Part shown: positions 32,447-41,884 of the stretch, in pieces
Layout of the letters: the number at the start of each line of letters is the position of its first letter
How positions within the stretch are numbered: position 1 is the first letter of the stretch
The notes under the pieces: model-generated
Seen by the model: the letters and a program-made list of their open reading frames with translations, nothing else
Databases searched by the model: none
Told to the model about the DNA's origin: nothing
DNA from: Gymnopus androsaceus JB14
Lineage: Eukaryota; Basidiomycota; Agaricomycetes; Agaricales; Omphalotaceae
Length of the DNA: 64,000 nt
Direction: 5' to 3'
Assembly (NCBI GenBank): GCA_009733575.1
Contig: ML769555.1
Location: forward strand, 85,461-149,460
Program-made: the position numbers and the translations under genes

Positions 32447-32773
32447 TATGTAAGTAACGAACAATGCATGTAGTACAGCTATCGCTAACTTTTCATTTAT
32501 GGTTGTTCAATTTGATTATACCTTATAATTGGCATCAAATTCGAGTATATAACGGCCCCAGAGCGTTGTTATTGGGACTGACAAGCCTGCCGTGGTGATA
32601 TTCAAAAGTGTCATGTAAGTAACGGACAATGCATATACAGCTATCGCTAACTTTTCATTTATGGTTGTTCAATTCGATTATACCTTATAATTGACATCGA
32701 ATTCGAGTATATAACAGCCAGAGCGTTGTTATTGGGACTGACAAGCCTGCCGTGGTGATATTCAAAAGCGTCG
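32447..32773. repeat. ~165-bp tandem duplication
   Basis: Two nearly identical copies (about 32447-32611 and 32612-32773), each starting TGTAAGTAACG and ending GTGGTGATATTCAAAAGNGT. They share CAGCTATCGCTAACTTTTCA and GAGCGTTGTTATTGGGACTG. The second copy ends just upstream of the gene starting at 32870, so it may hold duplicated promoter sequence. Confidence 0.85.
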
Positions 32774-32869
32774 GGGGCGGCCTTACCAAATCGGGCAGAT
32801 TAGCATGCTCACGTGCTGTGAATCTATTTCGCTCCGACTTCCATTGCTCGACTTCATCGCATTTATTCT

Positions 32870-33374
32870 ATGAAGTTTCAAGACCAATACGCGCCCGAAC
32901 ATGTGAAACGGGACTACACCTATGAGGAGGACCGTGAAGAGGTTATCCGTGAAGGCTGGGCTCCACACATGACTGACAAAATTATCCTCGGAAGGCACGA
33001 ACAACGTCGGTATTATGGTAGGATTATGTACGGGAGAGAGTATTATCAAATGTATGCCACATTCAATGTTCTGTGCTATCTCAATCTATATACTGACGCG
33101 AGCTGGCAGCAACAAGGACGTGTTACTCGCACGTACTTCTGAGCGTAATAAAATGTACGTTCATCCTTTGGGAGCCGTATTACGAGCAGAAATGCTCAAT
33201 GTTTGCTTAGCCGGGCCCAAAAATTATCTGGGAGCCCCCCGGAAATTCAAGAGTTGGCCAAGGAAAGGCATTGCCAGGCTCAGGCGTGATATCGCAAAAG
33301 AAATCGTGCACTGCTTGCGCAAAAGGAGAAATCACGACGTGCAAAGAAATAGGTATGTACTTTGCATTCAATAA
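32870..33374 (+). CDS. Small basic hypothetical protein
   Basis: Model: exon 1 is 32870-33051 and exon 2 is 33110-33374 (447 nt, 148 residues, one terminal stop), with a 58-nt GT/AG intron. The N-terminus is charged (MKFQDQYAPEHVKRDYTYEE), followed by WAPHMTDKIILGRHEQRRYY. The C-terminal half is strongly basic (FKSWPRKGIARLRRDIAKEI). No known domain. It lies directly downstream of the duplicated ~165-bp unit. A different acceptor would change the join, so the C-terminal half is less certain than exon 1. Confidence 0.4.
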
Positions 33375-33478
33375 GCTTGATGATTGGCTCACTATGACTC
33401 CAAGCGCTCTTCTACCTTGGCTTGTATAGTATAAAACAAAGCATGAATTTTTGAATCTGCTGTGACCATTACACTAAG

Positions 33479-33988
33479 TTAACTCAAACCCCAAGTAATC
33501 AACTCAAGGTCGCGCAACTCTGCTAGGGCCAGCTCATACTCCTCCAGCTCCCACTCTTCCTGTTCCAACTTCTTTTTGCTTTCCTGTGCTTTAGCCTGAT
33601 GCAGAGCATGAATTTTGGTGGCCGCAGTAATCCGCCTTTTTTTCGCTTTGATCTTCACATCAATCTCAATGAGTTGTTCTTGGACCTGGGGACCGGTAAA
33701 AGTCGGCAAAGAAGCTCCCTGAAGCCTAGCTTTCTCACTGCAGCGGTGCACTGCAATGAGATTTTAGTTTTTTTGAGCAGAAGGTAAATATTAATCTGGC
33801 TTACGCTGGATGCTGGCCCAAAACGTCACATCAAGGATATCGAGGGACGTATCACGGTCTTCATGTCCCGCCCAGGTGAGTCCCTGTTCGTTGAAATCAT
33901 TGCGCATGTTGTTGAGCACATGAATCCTTGTCAAGGATCCAACATCAGGGGACGCTTGTGTTAATGTATCGTGGTTAGAGGGGCTCAT
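33479..33988 (-). CDS. Hypothetical protein, WAG/PTFTGPQ family, copy 1
   Basis: Exon 1 33988-33805 and exon 2 33750-33479 sum to 456 nt (151 residues, one terminal stop), with a 54-nt intron (GTAAGC...TTGCAG). Exon 1 encodes VLNNMRNDFNEQGLTWAGHE followed by RDTSLDILDVTFWASIQ. Exon 2 starts LHRCSEKARL, contains LPTFTGPQVQEQLIEIDVKI and continues as a long charged coiled-coil-like helix (AKAQESKKKLEQEEWELEEY). The intron position and both motifs are shared with the gene at 35649-36367. Function unknown; the second exon suggests a protein-protein interaction coil. Confidence 0.6.
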
Positions 33989-34121
33989 AATATGTTGGAT
34001 CTGGTTGCTCGAAGTTATATTATAACCGAAATTCGCTCACCAGAATTTTTCTAATTTGCAATGCGTACACCACATGGAGATACGATTTCGGAAAATAATG
34101 AGCAAGGTATCTACAAACGGG

Positions 34122-34222
34122 GTATATACTTAACTGGACACCTTCACATTCGTTCCTGGCGCTCATGCTCACAAAGCGCCAGCTCACGCTCACATTCGGC
34201 TGGCTCACGCTCACGGCACGTT
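34122..34222. repeat. GCTCACGCTCACATTC repeat, inverted partner of 35130-35277
   Basis: The stretch GACACCTTCACATTCGTTCC plus GCTCACGCTCACATTCGGCT is found as a reverse complement at 35130-35250 (GTGAGCGTGAGC..., GAACAAATGTGAAGGTGTC). Both copies sit beside members of the WAG/PTFTGPQ gene family, and the right copy interrupts one member. It may be a mobile element with a degenerate CTCACG repeat; its ends are not defined. Confidence 0.5.
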
Positions 34223-34340
34223 CATGTCCTGTACAGTCATTCTCATCATTTAGCGTGATTGAGGAATTTTGTTTGTTTAGTTTATGCACAAATAATACCA
34301 CACAAATCTTTCACTCCTGCTACCATGGTCTGCTACCTAA

Positions 34341-34975
34341 ATGACTGACCGAAACAATGAGGAGCTTGTCGCGCTCATCAATCGACTTCCCAGTAACATT
34401 CTGAACGTGTTTCGGGATCGAGTACGTAAATAATCTATGACAGAAGGGTATTTTGAGGCAAGTATCCAGTCTCTTAATGCTCGATTTTAATCTTACTCAG
34501 TATCATCGCTCGGAAACTCGATTTCAACACACTCCAAAAGGTCTAGAATTCCCTCAAAAGTGGTGTTCTCAGAAACTCCCGCAATTCGGAGTTTGACCGA
34601 ACCTTCCGCAAGCTGAATTGGGATACCAACAAAAACAAAAGAGAAGAAGACAATTCTCTTTCAGCTACTACAGGTAATGTATCGCCGCCCGACTGTGAGT
34701 TCTGATTTCCAAGTCTTTTGGTACAATTAATTCATTCATTACTATAGTATACAATGTCCCAGATCCACTTGTATGGTCATTCCGGGATAGCTTCGAATAA
34801 CAACAACTTTGGTGCTGTGGACTTTGATTGGCAATATGAATATGGCTGGGACCAGGTTTGACTTAAACGCTGGTGCCACCTTTGGTGCGAATATGGACTT
34901 TGGCATTGGTACGGGTATGAATTTCGGTGCTGGTAGTGGTATGAACTTTGGCGCGGGTTCTAATTTCTCAATGTA
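34341..34975 (+). pseudogene. Small Asn/Gly-rich hypothetical gene, frameshifted
   Basis: A first exon from ATG 34341 (MTDRNNEELVALINRLPSNI, ending near 34421) has a plausible donor GTACGT, and a second exon from about 34501 (YHRSETRFQHTPKGLEFPQK) runs into a stop in frame. Near 34753 MSQIHLYGHSGIASNNNNFG starts another open stretch. It needs a one-base shift near 34858 to reach a repetitive end (TFGANMDFGIGTGMNFGAGS) stopping at 34975. It could be one decayed gene or two; no family is recognised. Confidence 0.3.
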
Positions 34976-35129
34976 GTCAAGTCAACTTTATTATTATCAT
35001 AGCTTATGAATACTGTATAACTTTGAATGAATGTATTTCATTCAAATTTTAATCATAACTTCATACAATATCGACTACTTAATCTACGGCACCAGGGTTG
35101 TATGTGACTTTGAGGTCTGTGGATGTGAG

Positions 35130-35277
35130 TGTGAGCCGGTTATCAGTGAGAGTGAGCCTTGCAAATGTGAGCGTGGGCCATCTGAATGTGAGCGTGAGCT
35201 GGCGGAATGTGAGTGTGAGTGCCAGGAACAAATGTGAAGGTGTCTGGTTGTGTGGTCACCCCTACAAACGTTTAGGT
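35130..35277. repeat. GTGAGCGTGAG repeat, inverted partner of 34122-34222
   Basis: GTGAGNGTGAG units (TGTGAGTGTGAGCCGG, TGTGAGCGTGGGCCAT, TGTGAGCGTGAGCTGG). The plus-strand frame across it gives an artificial Cys/Glu-rich peptide. It ends where the coding remnant of the WAG family at 35278-35420 begins. Confidence 0.55.
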
Positions 35278-35420
35278 TGTTGAGGGAAGTGTCACGATGC
35301 TTTTTTCCTGCCCAGGTTCGGCCCTTATCATTAAAATCGCTCTGAATATTGTTCAGGGTAATCAAGGATCCAGCATCGGGAGAGAGCTGTGTTTGGGCTT
35401 CGGAAGTACGCTTTCCCCCA
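35278..35420 (-). pseudogene. Truncated WAG/PTFTGPQ family copy
   Basis: The minus strand encodes LSPDAGSLITLNNIQSDFND, then KGRTWAGKKHRDTSLNNLNV. This parallels exon 1 of the gene at 33479-33988 (SPDVGSLTRIHVLNNMRNDF, GLTWAGHEDRDTSLDILDV). The match stops exactly where the GTGAGCG repeat begins, and no second exon is found. It is a broken third family member between the two apparently intact ones. Confidence 0.65.
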
Positions 35421-35648
35421 TCTGAATGAAGTTACATGCTGAAGCTCGACTGCGCACGAAATCTAGTCGAGCTTTCGGTTTTTTTTTCTGGCTTTTATTT
35501 TACCCATTGTTCGCTCGACGATCTGGAGTGCACGAGCGCTACAGAAATTCCATGATAATTCCACGACGACTTCGACGACTTTTCAGGCTTATTTCACAGG
35601 GGAAACTTGCTGATTTCGGACCCGAAAACTATGTAACACAGCACTATT

Positions 35649-36367
35649 TCAAGTTAGATCTAAGAGGCCTGTGTAGGAGGATGGGGGGGGGAAGTATGTG
35701 AGTGCGATCGAACACAAGTCGCGAAGATGTTTCGAAGTGTCTTCCAGCTGCTCCACCCTTTTCTCAACCTTCCTGCGCTCATCCACTGCATTGTGATAGG
35801 TGTCCAGCAGTTTATCAGCGTCTTGAGTACACCGGGTGCACTCGAGCTTACGGGCAACGAGCTCCTCCTCAACGGATGCAAGCCACGACTCGATCTGGGG
35901 ACCCGTAAATGTTGGGAAGGGGGCATGAGCATGTTGTGCAACAAGGCTGCATGCATGGACTACAAATATTTCAGTACTCACTTTGCGGAATGTAATATGA
36001 ACTTACGCTGTATTTGTGCCCATCGCTCGGACTCTTCGCCATCGAGATGAGCTGGACGGTCCGAGCGACCATGCCAAGTAAGGAGAGCCATACGAAGGTC
36101 TTGTCGGACATGGTTCATGCTCAATTCTACTAGGGTACCATCCGGGAATGGGTTGTCTTCTGCATGTACTGGATCCCAAGAATTGCGGCGGGATTGATTC
36201 CAGCCGCCGTTGTTCTGCCCCCATTGTCCCCAATTCCCGGCTCCATCTTCTGCTCGGTGGGTACCAACCAACCAGCCACTTCCTGGGCCATTTGCAAGGG
36301 CTGAGTGTGCTACGTCCTCGTTATCTTTCTCAGAGGGAAGGTCAATGTCGGGGCTCGATGAGGGCAT
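35649..36367 (-). CDS. Hypothetical protein, WAG/PTFTGPQ family, copy 2
   Basis: Exon 1 36367-36007 and exon 2 35959-35649 sum to 672 nt (223 residues, one terminal stop), with a 47-nt intron (GTAAGT...TTGTAG). Exon 1 has an N-terminal extension rich in Gly/Asn/Trp (GNWGQWGQNNGGWNQSRRNS). It continues with LSMNHVRQDLRMALLTWHGR and ends WAQIQ at the same splice position as copy 1. Exon 2 begins LHACSLVAQHAHAPFPTFTG, then PQIESWLASVEEELVARKLE and a coiled-coil-like helix (VDERRKVEKRVEQLEDTSKH). It shares architecture and intron phase with copy 1. Unknown function. Confidence 0.6.
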
Positions 36368-36635
36368 CTGGGCAAAAGGAATAGCATGTCATCCAACATG
36401 TCCGACATGTTAATAAATGGGAGCGTATCGTGTGTATCGCGAAATCGATGGGATCGTATTCTGGTTAAGATCTCAATTCTCAAACGCAAAACTTTGGAGT
36501 GAGAGAGTCTGGACTCTGGGTAGGGATCTCAGTTGGCTTGCGAAACCTGGGAGTTGCGTAACAAATATGATATGATTAAGGGAGAAAGAAAGAGCGAATT
36601 GGATATTTTTACGACCAAATTGCACACCGTAGATA

Positions 36636-38444
36636 TCACTCCCCGAGCTCTAGGTCGGCCACTGAATCCTCCAAGTTATCTGTAGTTTCAAGAATTGTGA
36701 GCTCAGGAGCATCTGCATGACCGAAGTATGCACTGATATACGCTTCACGAGCGTCATTCCAGCTGTTGTAGCTCCTCTGGTGCGATCCCGATATACCGTG
36801 TGTATACGCTTTCGCTTGACCGTACCTAGACAGCTGATTCTGCCAGCTTAATGCAAAAAATCACGATAAGTGTCATGGGCCGTTTTGCAAAAGATCCCGA
36901 TAACTTTTAGCACTGATATTTTGGAAGCATTCACCAAATATTTGGAATAGGTAGATTGTGTTGCAGAATATTTGGTAAATAAATAACGATAAAATCACCA
37001 TAAATGCCTAAAATAGAAATGGCTATAGCGGGTGAAGGAGGGCCTGTGGGAAAAAAACTGACACCCCCCCCTACCCCGTGGTAGTGATGGCTATCCAACC
37101 ATAACCTTATTTCACCCCTATACCCTAATTATCCTAACCCTAACCCTGTATATTTTAACAGTGGGGGCAAGCCCCCACACCCCCATATCATCCTCAACCC
37201 CTAAACCCTAACCCCTAAACCCTAACCCCTAAACCCTAACCCCTAAACCCTAACCCCCTAACCCCTAACCAATGCTAACCCATAGTTTGGCAATGTTTTG
37301 ATCAGATCTCTATGTTAGGGTTAGCACAAGTGCTAACCCTAATGAGATCTGACCAAAACATTGCTTAAATACCCTTTTTGGTAACCCTAACCCTAACCCT
37401 AATCTTAACATAATCATAATATTTTGCAAAATATTGCTTCAACATGCTAATTGGGACAATATGCCCTAACCCTAACCCTAACCCTAACCTAACCTCACCT
37501 GACCTGATTACATAATCTTCCGGATATGGTCTTAAAAATATTTGGTAAACATAAATGTGGTTGCTAGAATATTTGGCAAATCATCTAGCCATATATTCCT
37601 ATTCCAAAATCTCAGTGCTAAAAGTTATCGGGATCTTTTGCAAAACGGCTCACCACACTTATCGTGATCTTTTGCAAAAGCCTAGCAACATCTAGTGACC
37701 TAGATAGATAGTAAATCTTAGTGAACGATTAATGAGGGATAACGCATACCAGTTGCCAAAGATACCAACGCGAGTACCAGCGAATACGACGTAGAACTTC
37801 GATCCATTCACTCGCTGAGGTTGCACAAGGTCCTGAGGGTGTGGGATTACAGCGTGTGTGGTTTCACCTATAAGGGAATCGGTCACAGAGGAGGTGGATG
37901 TCAGGGAAGGAGACTGGGGGAGCGCAGGATCCTGTCTCGAGCTTCGGGAAGGCGTATGCGCAGGAACTTGCCTCGAGCCTCGGTAGGGCGTAGGTGAGCT
38001 AGTAAGAGCATTGGGAGTCCTAGGCGTGCGAGGAGACGCAGGCGGTGGAGGAGGATTGGGAGTCCTGGGCGTGCGAGGAGACACAGGCGGTGGAGGAGGA
38101 TTGGGAGTCCTGGGCGTTTGAGGAGATGCAGATATGCTCGCGCTCAACCGGGGTGTTTGTGGCACAGCTGGAGAGATATGCTCAGTGTTGGTGGTTGTGG
38201 AAGGAGTATTTCCCTGAGTGTAAGGAGAGGAGGTGAATGTCCTCGTAGTGATTGTATCTAGTAAGGGGTTAGTTAGCGACAAAAAGAAATAACTCGGAGG
38301 AAACATACTGCAAGTAAAGCTGCGAGTGATCTCTACATCCATAAAAGAACCTAAAAGAACTTGAATGAGCTGAGTTTCATTGTCAAAGATAGAAGTGGTC
38401 AGACCGTCTCCCCAATCAACGTGCGTACGAACTGTTTGGGGCAT
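36636..38444 (-). CDS. Proline-rich RNase H1 N-terminal-like protein with element-bearing intron
   Basis: Model: exons 38444-38309, 38257-37750 and 36825-36636, 834 nt in total, giving 277 residues with one terminal stop. Exon 1 starts MPQTVRTHVDWGDGLTTSIF. Exon 2 holds repeats of TPRTPNPPPPP and SPRTPRTPN, then KFYVVFAGTRVGIFGNW. Exon 3 completes the domain with YGQAKAYTHGISGSHQRSYN and WNDAREAYISAYF. Together these fit the RNase H1 N-terminal/viroplasmin fold. Intron 1 is 51 nt. Intron 2 is 924 nt because an 867-bp element sits in it; without the element and one duplication it would be 50 nt. No catalytic RNase H domain. Coding appears intact, so expression depends on splicing out the element. 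Related to the gene at 28581. Confidence 0.7.
37130..37500. repeat. Interstitial telomere-type repeats
   Basis: CCCCTAAACCCTAA units (37190-37265) and CCCTAACCCTAACCCTAACC runs (37133-37147, 37384-37401, 37465-37487). CCCTAA is the complement of the TTAGGG telomere unit of many fungi. All lie within the 867-bp element. Confidence 0.9.
37291..37363. other. 73-nt hairpin with TTAGGG in the stem (copy 2)
   Basis: 37291-37310 pairs with 37344-37363 (CAATGTTTTG.TCAGATCTC, one mismatch at the same place as copy 1). The bulge is TAT, and 37314-37327 pairs with 37330-37343 (GTTAGGGTTAGCAC, one G.T at the base) around an AA loop. Compared with 25907-25980, three stem pairs change on both sides. Confidence 0.85.
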
Positions 38445-38676
38445 GAAGGATAGATTGATGTTAGGAGATAAGCGAAAGGAATCACAAGAAAGTGATCAGG
38501 TTCAAAAAATTGCCAATTCGGTTGAAGGGCGCCGAACGCAAAAAAAAAGATAGGGCTGTGACGCGTAAATGTGCCGCTGAACTCCAAAAACGAGCGGAAA
38601 AACGCGGAAAAGGAACGAACACTCTGCTCCTTCATTAAGCATCTTATTCTCAAAAGAATCGTCAAAATCACTCACA

Positions 38677-41600
38677 ATGCCTCCTCCTCCTGCTTTCAGC
38701 AATATGCGCATAGATTTCTTGAAAGGAGCTGTTGCTGAGTATGGTAAAGAGACCAGTGGGGAAGACTGGGAGAGTTTCGTCTTGCAGATGATTCGCCGGT
38801 TTATCAAGCGTTTCCCAGTCTCCTTGTGAGACAAAGAGGATCCCACAAAGGAGATCTACAACGCTGTAGATGACTCCGTTGTGGAGCCCGAGCTCCCCAT
38901 GTCAGAGCTGGGCACCAAGGAGTACGAAGAGGAGGTGATCGTCCGTAAGGAGCAGGCGGTTAGGCGCAAGGCGCTTGGAAAGGTATGACTCATGCGGCGC
39001 TTAATCCCACACGGCGCCTAATCCATCTCTCTTTCAGAGAGTTCGCTCATGGCTAAATTACCATGCCAAACATCTAAAATCTCCCAACCCTACTACGCTA
39101 CGCAGTGGTGAAGGAAAAGTTACCCAAGCTGTGGAGATGCGCACCCGTCTTCTCAATGGCGTCGGATTGGCCATCCCCAGAAAGAGCACAGGTCCGAACC
39201 TCTGGGCACGCGAAAACCCTGGAACCATCACGAAACTCCTTGCTCAACACGAGCTCGACGCGAAAGCCAAACACAATCGTCAAGCTGCAAAGGGTCCTTC
39301 GACTGCTACTGGAACATCTATGGAGGTGCATAATTCGGAGGGAAGCGACGCACCCAAGCGTAAAAGGAACGATTTGGCTATCAGGAATAGCATTGTTGCC
39401 TCGGGATTCAAGGTGCTACCGCTCAAAGAGAAGAACCAGTGGGAACAAAAGGCCATTGCTGAGATTGGGCGGGCGAGGGCCGAGTACGAATGACTCGTTA
39501 ATGAGCCTGCTTCCGAAGCACCCAAGGATTGTCAGACGTAAGTAGAGCTTTTGTTCTCAATTGGTCAATGGCTAATATCCCCTCAGTTGCATTGACAACT
39601 TGCCGGACTTCATGCAATCGGTATGCAATGTAGTTACTCAATGTACGGGCTGGCCTTGTGGAATATGGGCTGGTGGACCCCAACCAGCACAGGGCAGGAG
39701 GCCTATGGTTACGGCGTAAGTGGTCGACCATGCCCTTACCGAATAGTTTGTTTAAAAAATTTACTGTCTTACAGAGCATCCAGCGGGTCAGTTCCAGGTC
39801 ACCCAGAGATGACATTCTCCAAGATCGAGCAAATGGCTTGGAAGGAAAAGGTATTGCCAGCTATCGCTGTTTTTCTGCAGAAGGTTTTCTGTGCGTATTC
39901 TTGTATTTTATACGCCTTCTCTTATTCATTTGCAATATTTCACAGCTCCTGAGGACTGCAAGGCCTGGGCTCTAAGCGCGGAGGAACTTGCAACAAGAGA
40001 AGACGAATCTGCTGAGGACGCAGACAATATCTCGCGTTGTCACCTTAATATCCTCGGATTCGAGACTCCAGCGATCCCCGAGCTTAACGATACCCATACC
40101 AAAAGCTCAAACAACAAGAAATCTTCACCAAATGACTTGGCTGTTACTATTACAGATAATACCTCGAAAGCTTCTACACAGTCGGGAATTACCAAGGATT
40201 CCCCCCACTCGACTTTGCAGCAGTCTCGGGAAGTTCCACCAGGTTCGAGTAATGAGGTGGCAGGGAAGAATGCTGATAAAAAGGGCAAGTCGACAAAAAC
40301 GGTGGAAATGTCGTCCAATTCGAAAGAGAAGATGGGGGAGGTTTCAACGAACAAGGGAGTGACAGGGAAATCAAAGAGGAAAAGCAACCGATTGGCTTCG
40401 ACCCCACAAACGCTTTCCGACAAGGCAACTGAGGCCCCTGATCCACCAAAATCCTCTCCTCTTGTTACTACCTCACAGGAGAAATCCGTCCCCATTGCTC
40501 GTGATACGAGGGGCAGGTCTCCTACTCGAACAAGCTCACCTGCTCCTTCTCTTGCTGCGGAAGGACTGTCGGATAGTCTTTTTGGGTTTTCTCCCCCGCG
40601 CAAAATCGCCACTACAACCTCGATGGTATCTTCTTGTATGCCATCTCCTTCCCTCTCTTTTGGTCGCGCACCATCGAGTGCAGCAAGTCCCCCGACGGAT
40701 TCTATCTTTGCTTGCTCTTCACCTCCATGTTTGCCTGAACAAGGAATACCATCGGACAGTATGGATACTTCCTTGGGTAATAACGAGGCTGGATCTGATG
40801 TCGATTCTCTTGGGGACGCAAATATGGATGCTGGTGTTGGGGTTGTCAGTATAGATGTTGATGAGTCAAATAAGAAAAGAAGAAGCCAAAGCGAGCTTGG
40901 TCAAGACACGGATGTGTCTGTCAAACCTGCAAAGCGTCATCGTGGTACGCACGGTAAAATCACTGCCGCTGAGCAGCCTTGCCTGACGAGGTCAAGAGGA
41001 AAGGGTGTTGGGGTTGGAGCGGGAAAACAGAAGAGATCAACAAGAGCGAAGGGAGCGAAGCCGGACGGAGGAAAGGTTGCTGAAGAGGAGAGAGAGATTA
41101 AAGGGGATACCAAGAACACCTCGGACAAAGCTGAATTCCCAGCAACTCCTGCGCGCGCGCCTGAATACATCAGGTTGGCGTTGCAGCTGTTCGCAACAGT
41201 AGGGGGCAACGATTCGAGATGGAAGGCACTGGTTAGGGCTTGGCTCGATTTGGAGGTGAAAGCACGGTATACGGCAAAGTCGGGATCTGTGGGCATTTCG
41301 AAACAAAATTGTCCGGTGGCCGTAGGAATATGGATTAACCAAGGATGCAAGAGATTCGACCCCAACATCAATTTGAACAACCATGCCGTTAGGTTTAGCA
41401 ACTGGTGGCGAACAATGCAGCCAGAGGACCGAGCGGAAGAGAGAGATTCAGATTCTGAAGATGAAGATGAAGAATCATTCAACCTTCGCTATTCGCGGGA
41501 CGGTAACTGGAGCTGGGAAGATGTTTTGATTTTTGGACCTAATGGTGCGGTGAGTATCATCGCGGCATTGGTTTGGTGGATGGAAGGAGTGGGTAGGCTA

Positions 41601-41708
41601 AGGGACAGCATGAAGGGTAAGGGCTTTCGGCAGGAGCAAGATGTCCGGGTTCACGAGGAGAGGTTGTCGGATGCCCTTGAGGATGTCTACTATGTATTCG
41701 GTGTTTAA
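38677..41708 (+). pseudogene. Large multi-exon hypothetical gene with two in-frame TGA codons
   Basis: Exons at 38677-38982, 39038 to about 39539, about 39588-39718, about 39776-39889 and 39946-41708 keep one continuous frame across GT/AG introns. Two TGA codons interrupt it, at 38827-38829 and 39491-39493. The N-terminus (MRIDFLKGAVAEYGKETSGE) and middle (WPCGIWAGGPQPAQGRRPMV, MTFSKIEQMAWKEKVLPAIA) read like a multicopy mushroom protein family of unknown function. A long Ser/Lys/Pro-rich linker follows (40050-41150). The C-terminal globular part (41160-41708) has IWINQGCKRFDPNINLNNHA, WWRTMQPEDR and FGPNGAVSIIAALVWWMEGV. The long last exon is fully open, so decay is recent or the stops are tolerated. 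No biochemical function is assigned. Confidence 0.6.
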
Positions 41709-41884
41709 TTCATTGTTGCAACGCCAAAGGGCGTATTTTATTCTATTGTTTGACGCTCTCGGAGCGATTTGATATTTACATCGTTATGAAAGGTCCATTC
41801 TTCCTTTTAATAGTGGATTATAATCATTTGGCTCTTATGAGCGCTCGTTCAGTAGCTGGTATAAGCTAATTATCATACTCAATA

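Larger units (their letters stand above)
36831..37697. mobile_element. 867-bp CAGCTG-type element with telomeric repeats, in an intron
   Basis: It starts CAGCTGATTCTGCCAGCTTA and ends ...GCCTAGCAACATCTAGTG. ACCTAGA is duplicated exactly at 36824-36830 and 37698-37704. Terminal inverted repeats of about 75 bp include GCAAAANATCACGATAAGTG, CCGTTTTGCAAAAGATCCCG and ATAACTTTTAGCACTGA. Further in are AATATTTGG motifs, CCCTAA repeats and the same two hairpins as the 650-bp element. No coding potential. Its ends match the 4158-bp element almost base for base over the first 24 bp. Confidence 0.9.

Noticed and set aside
35031..35237. Cys/Glu-rich small secreted-like peptide (CECECQ...)
   Set aside because: It is the translation of TGTGAGCG repeats, has no signal peptide and is matched by an inverted repeat copy at 34122-34222.
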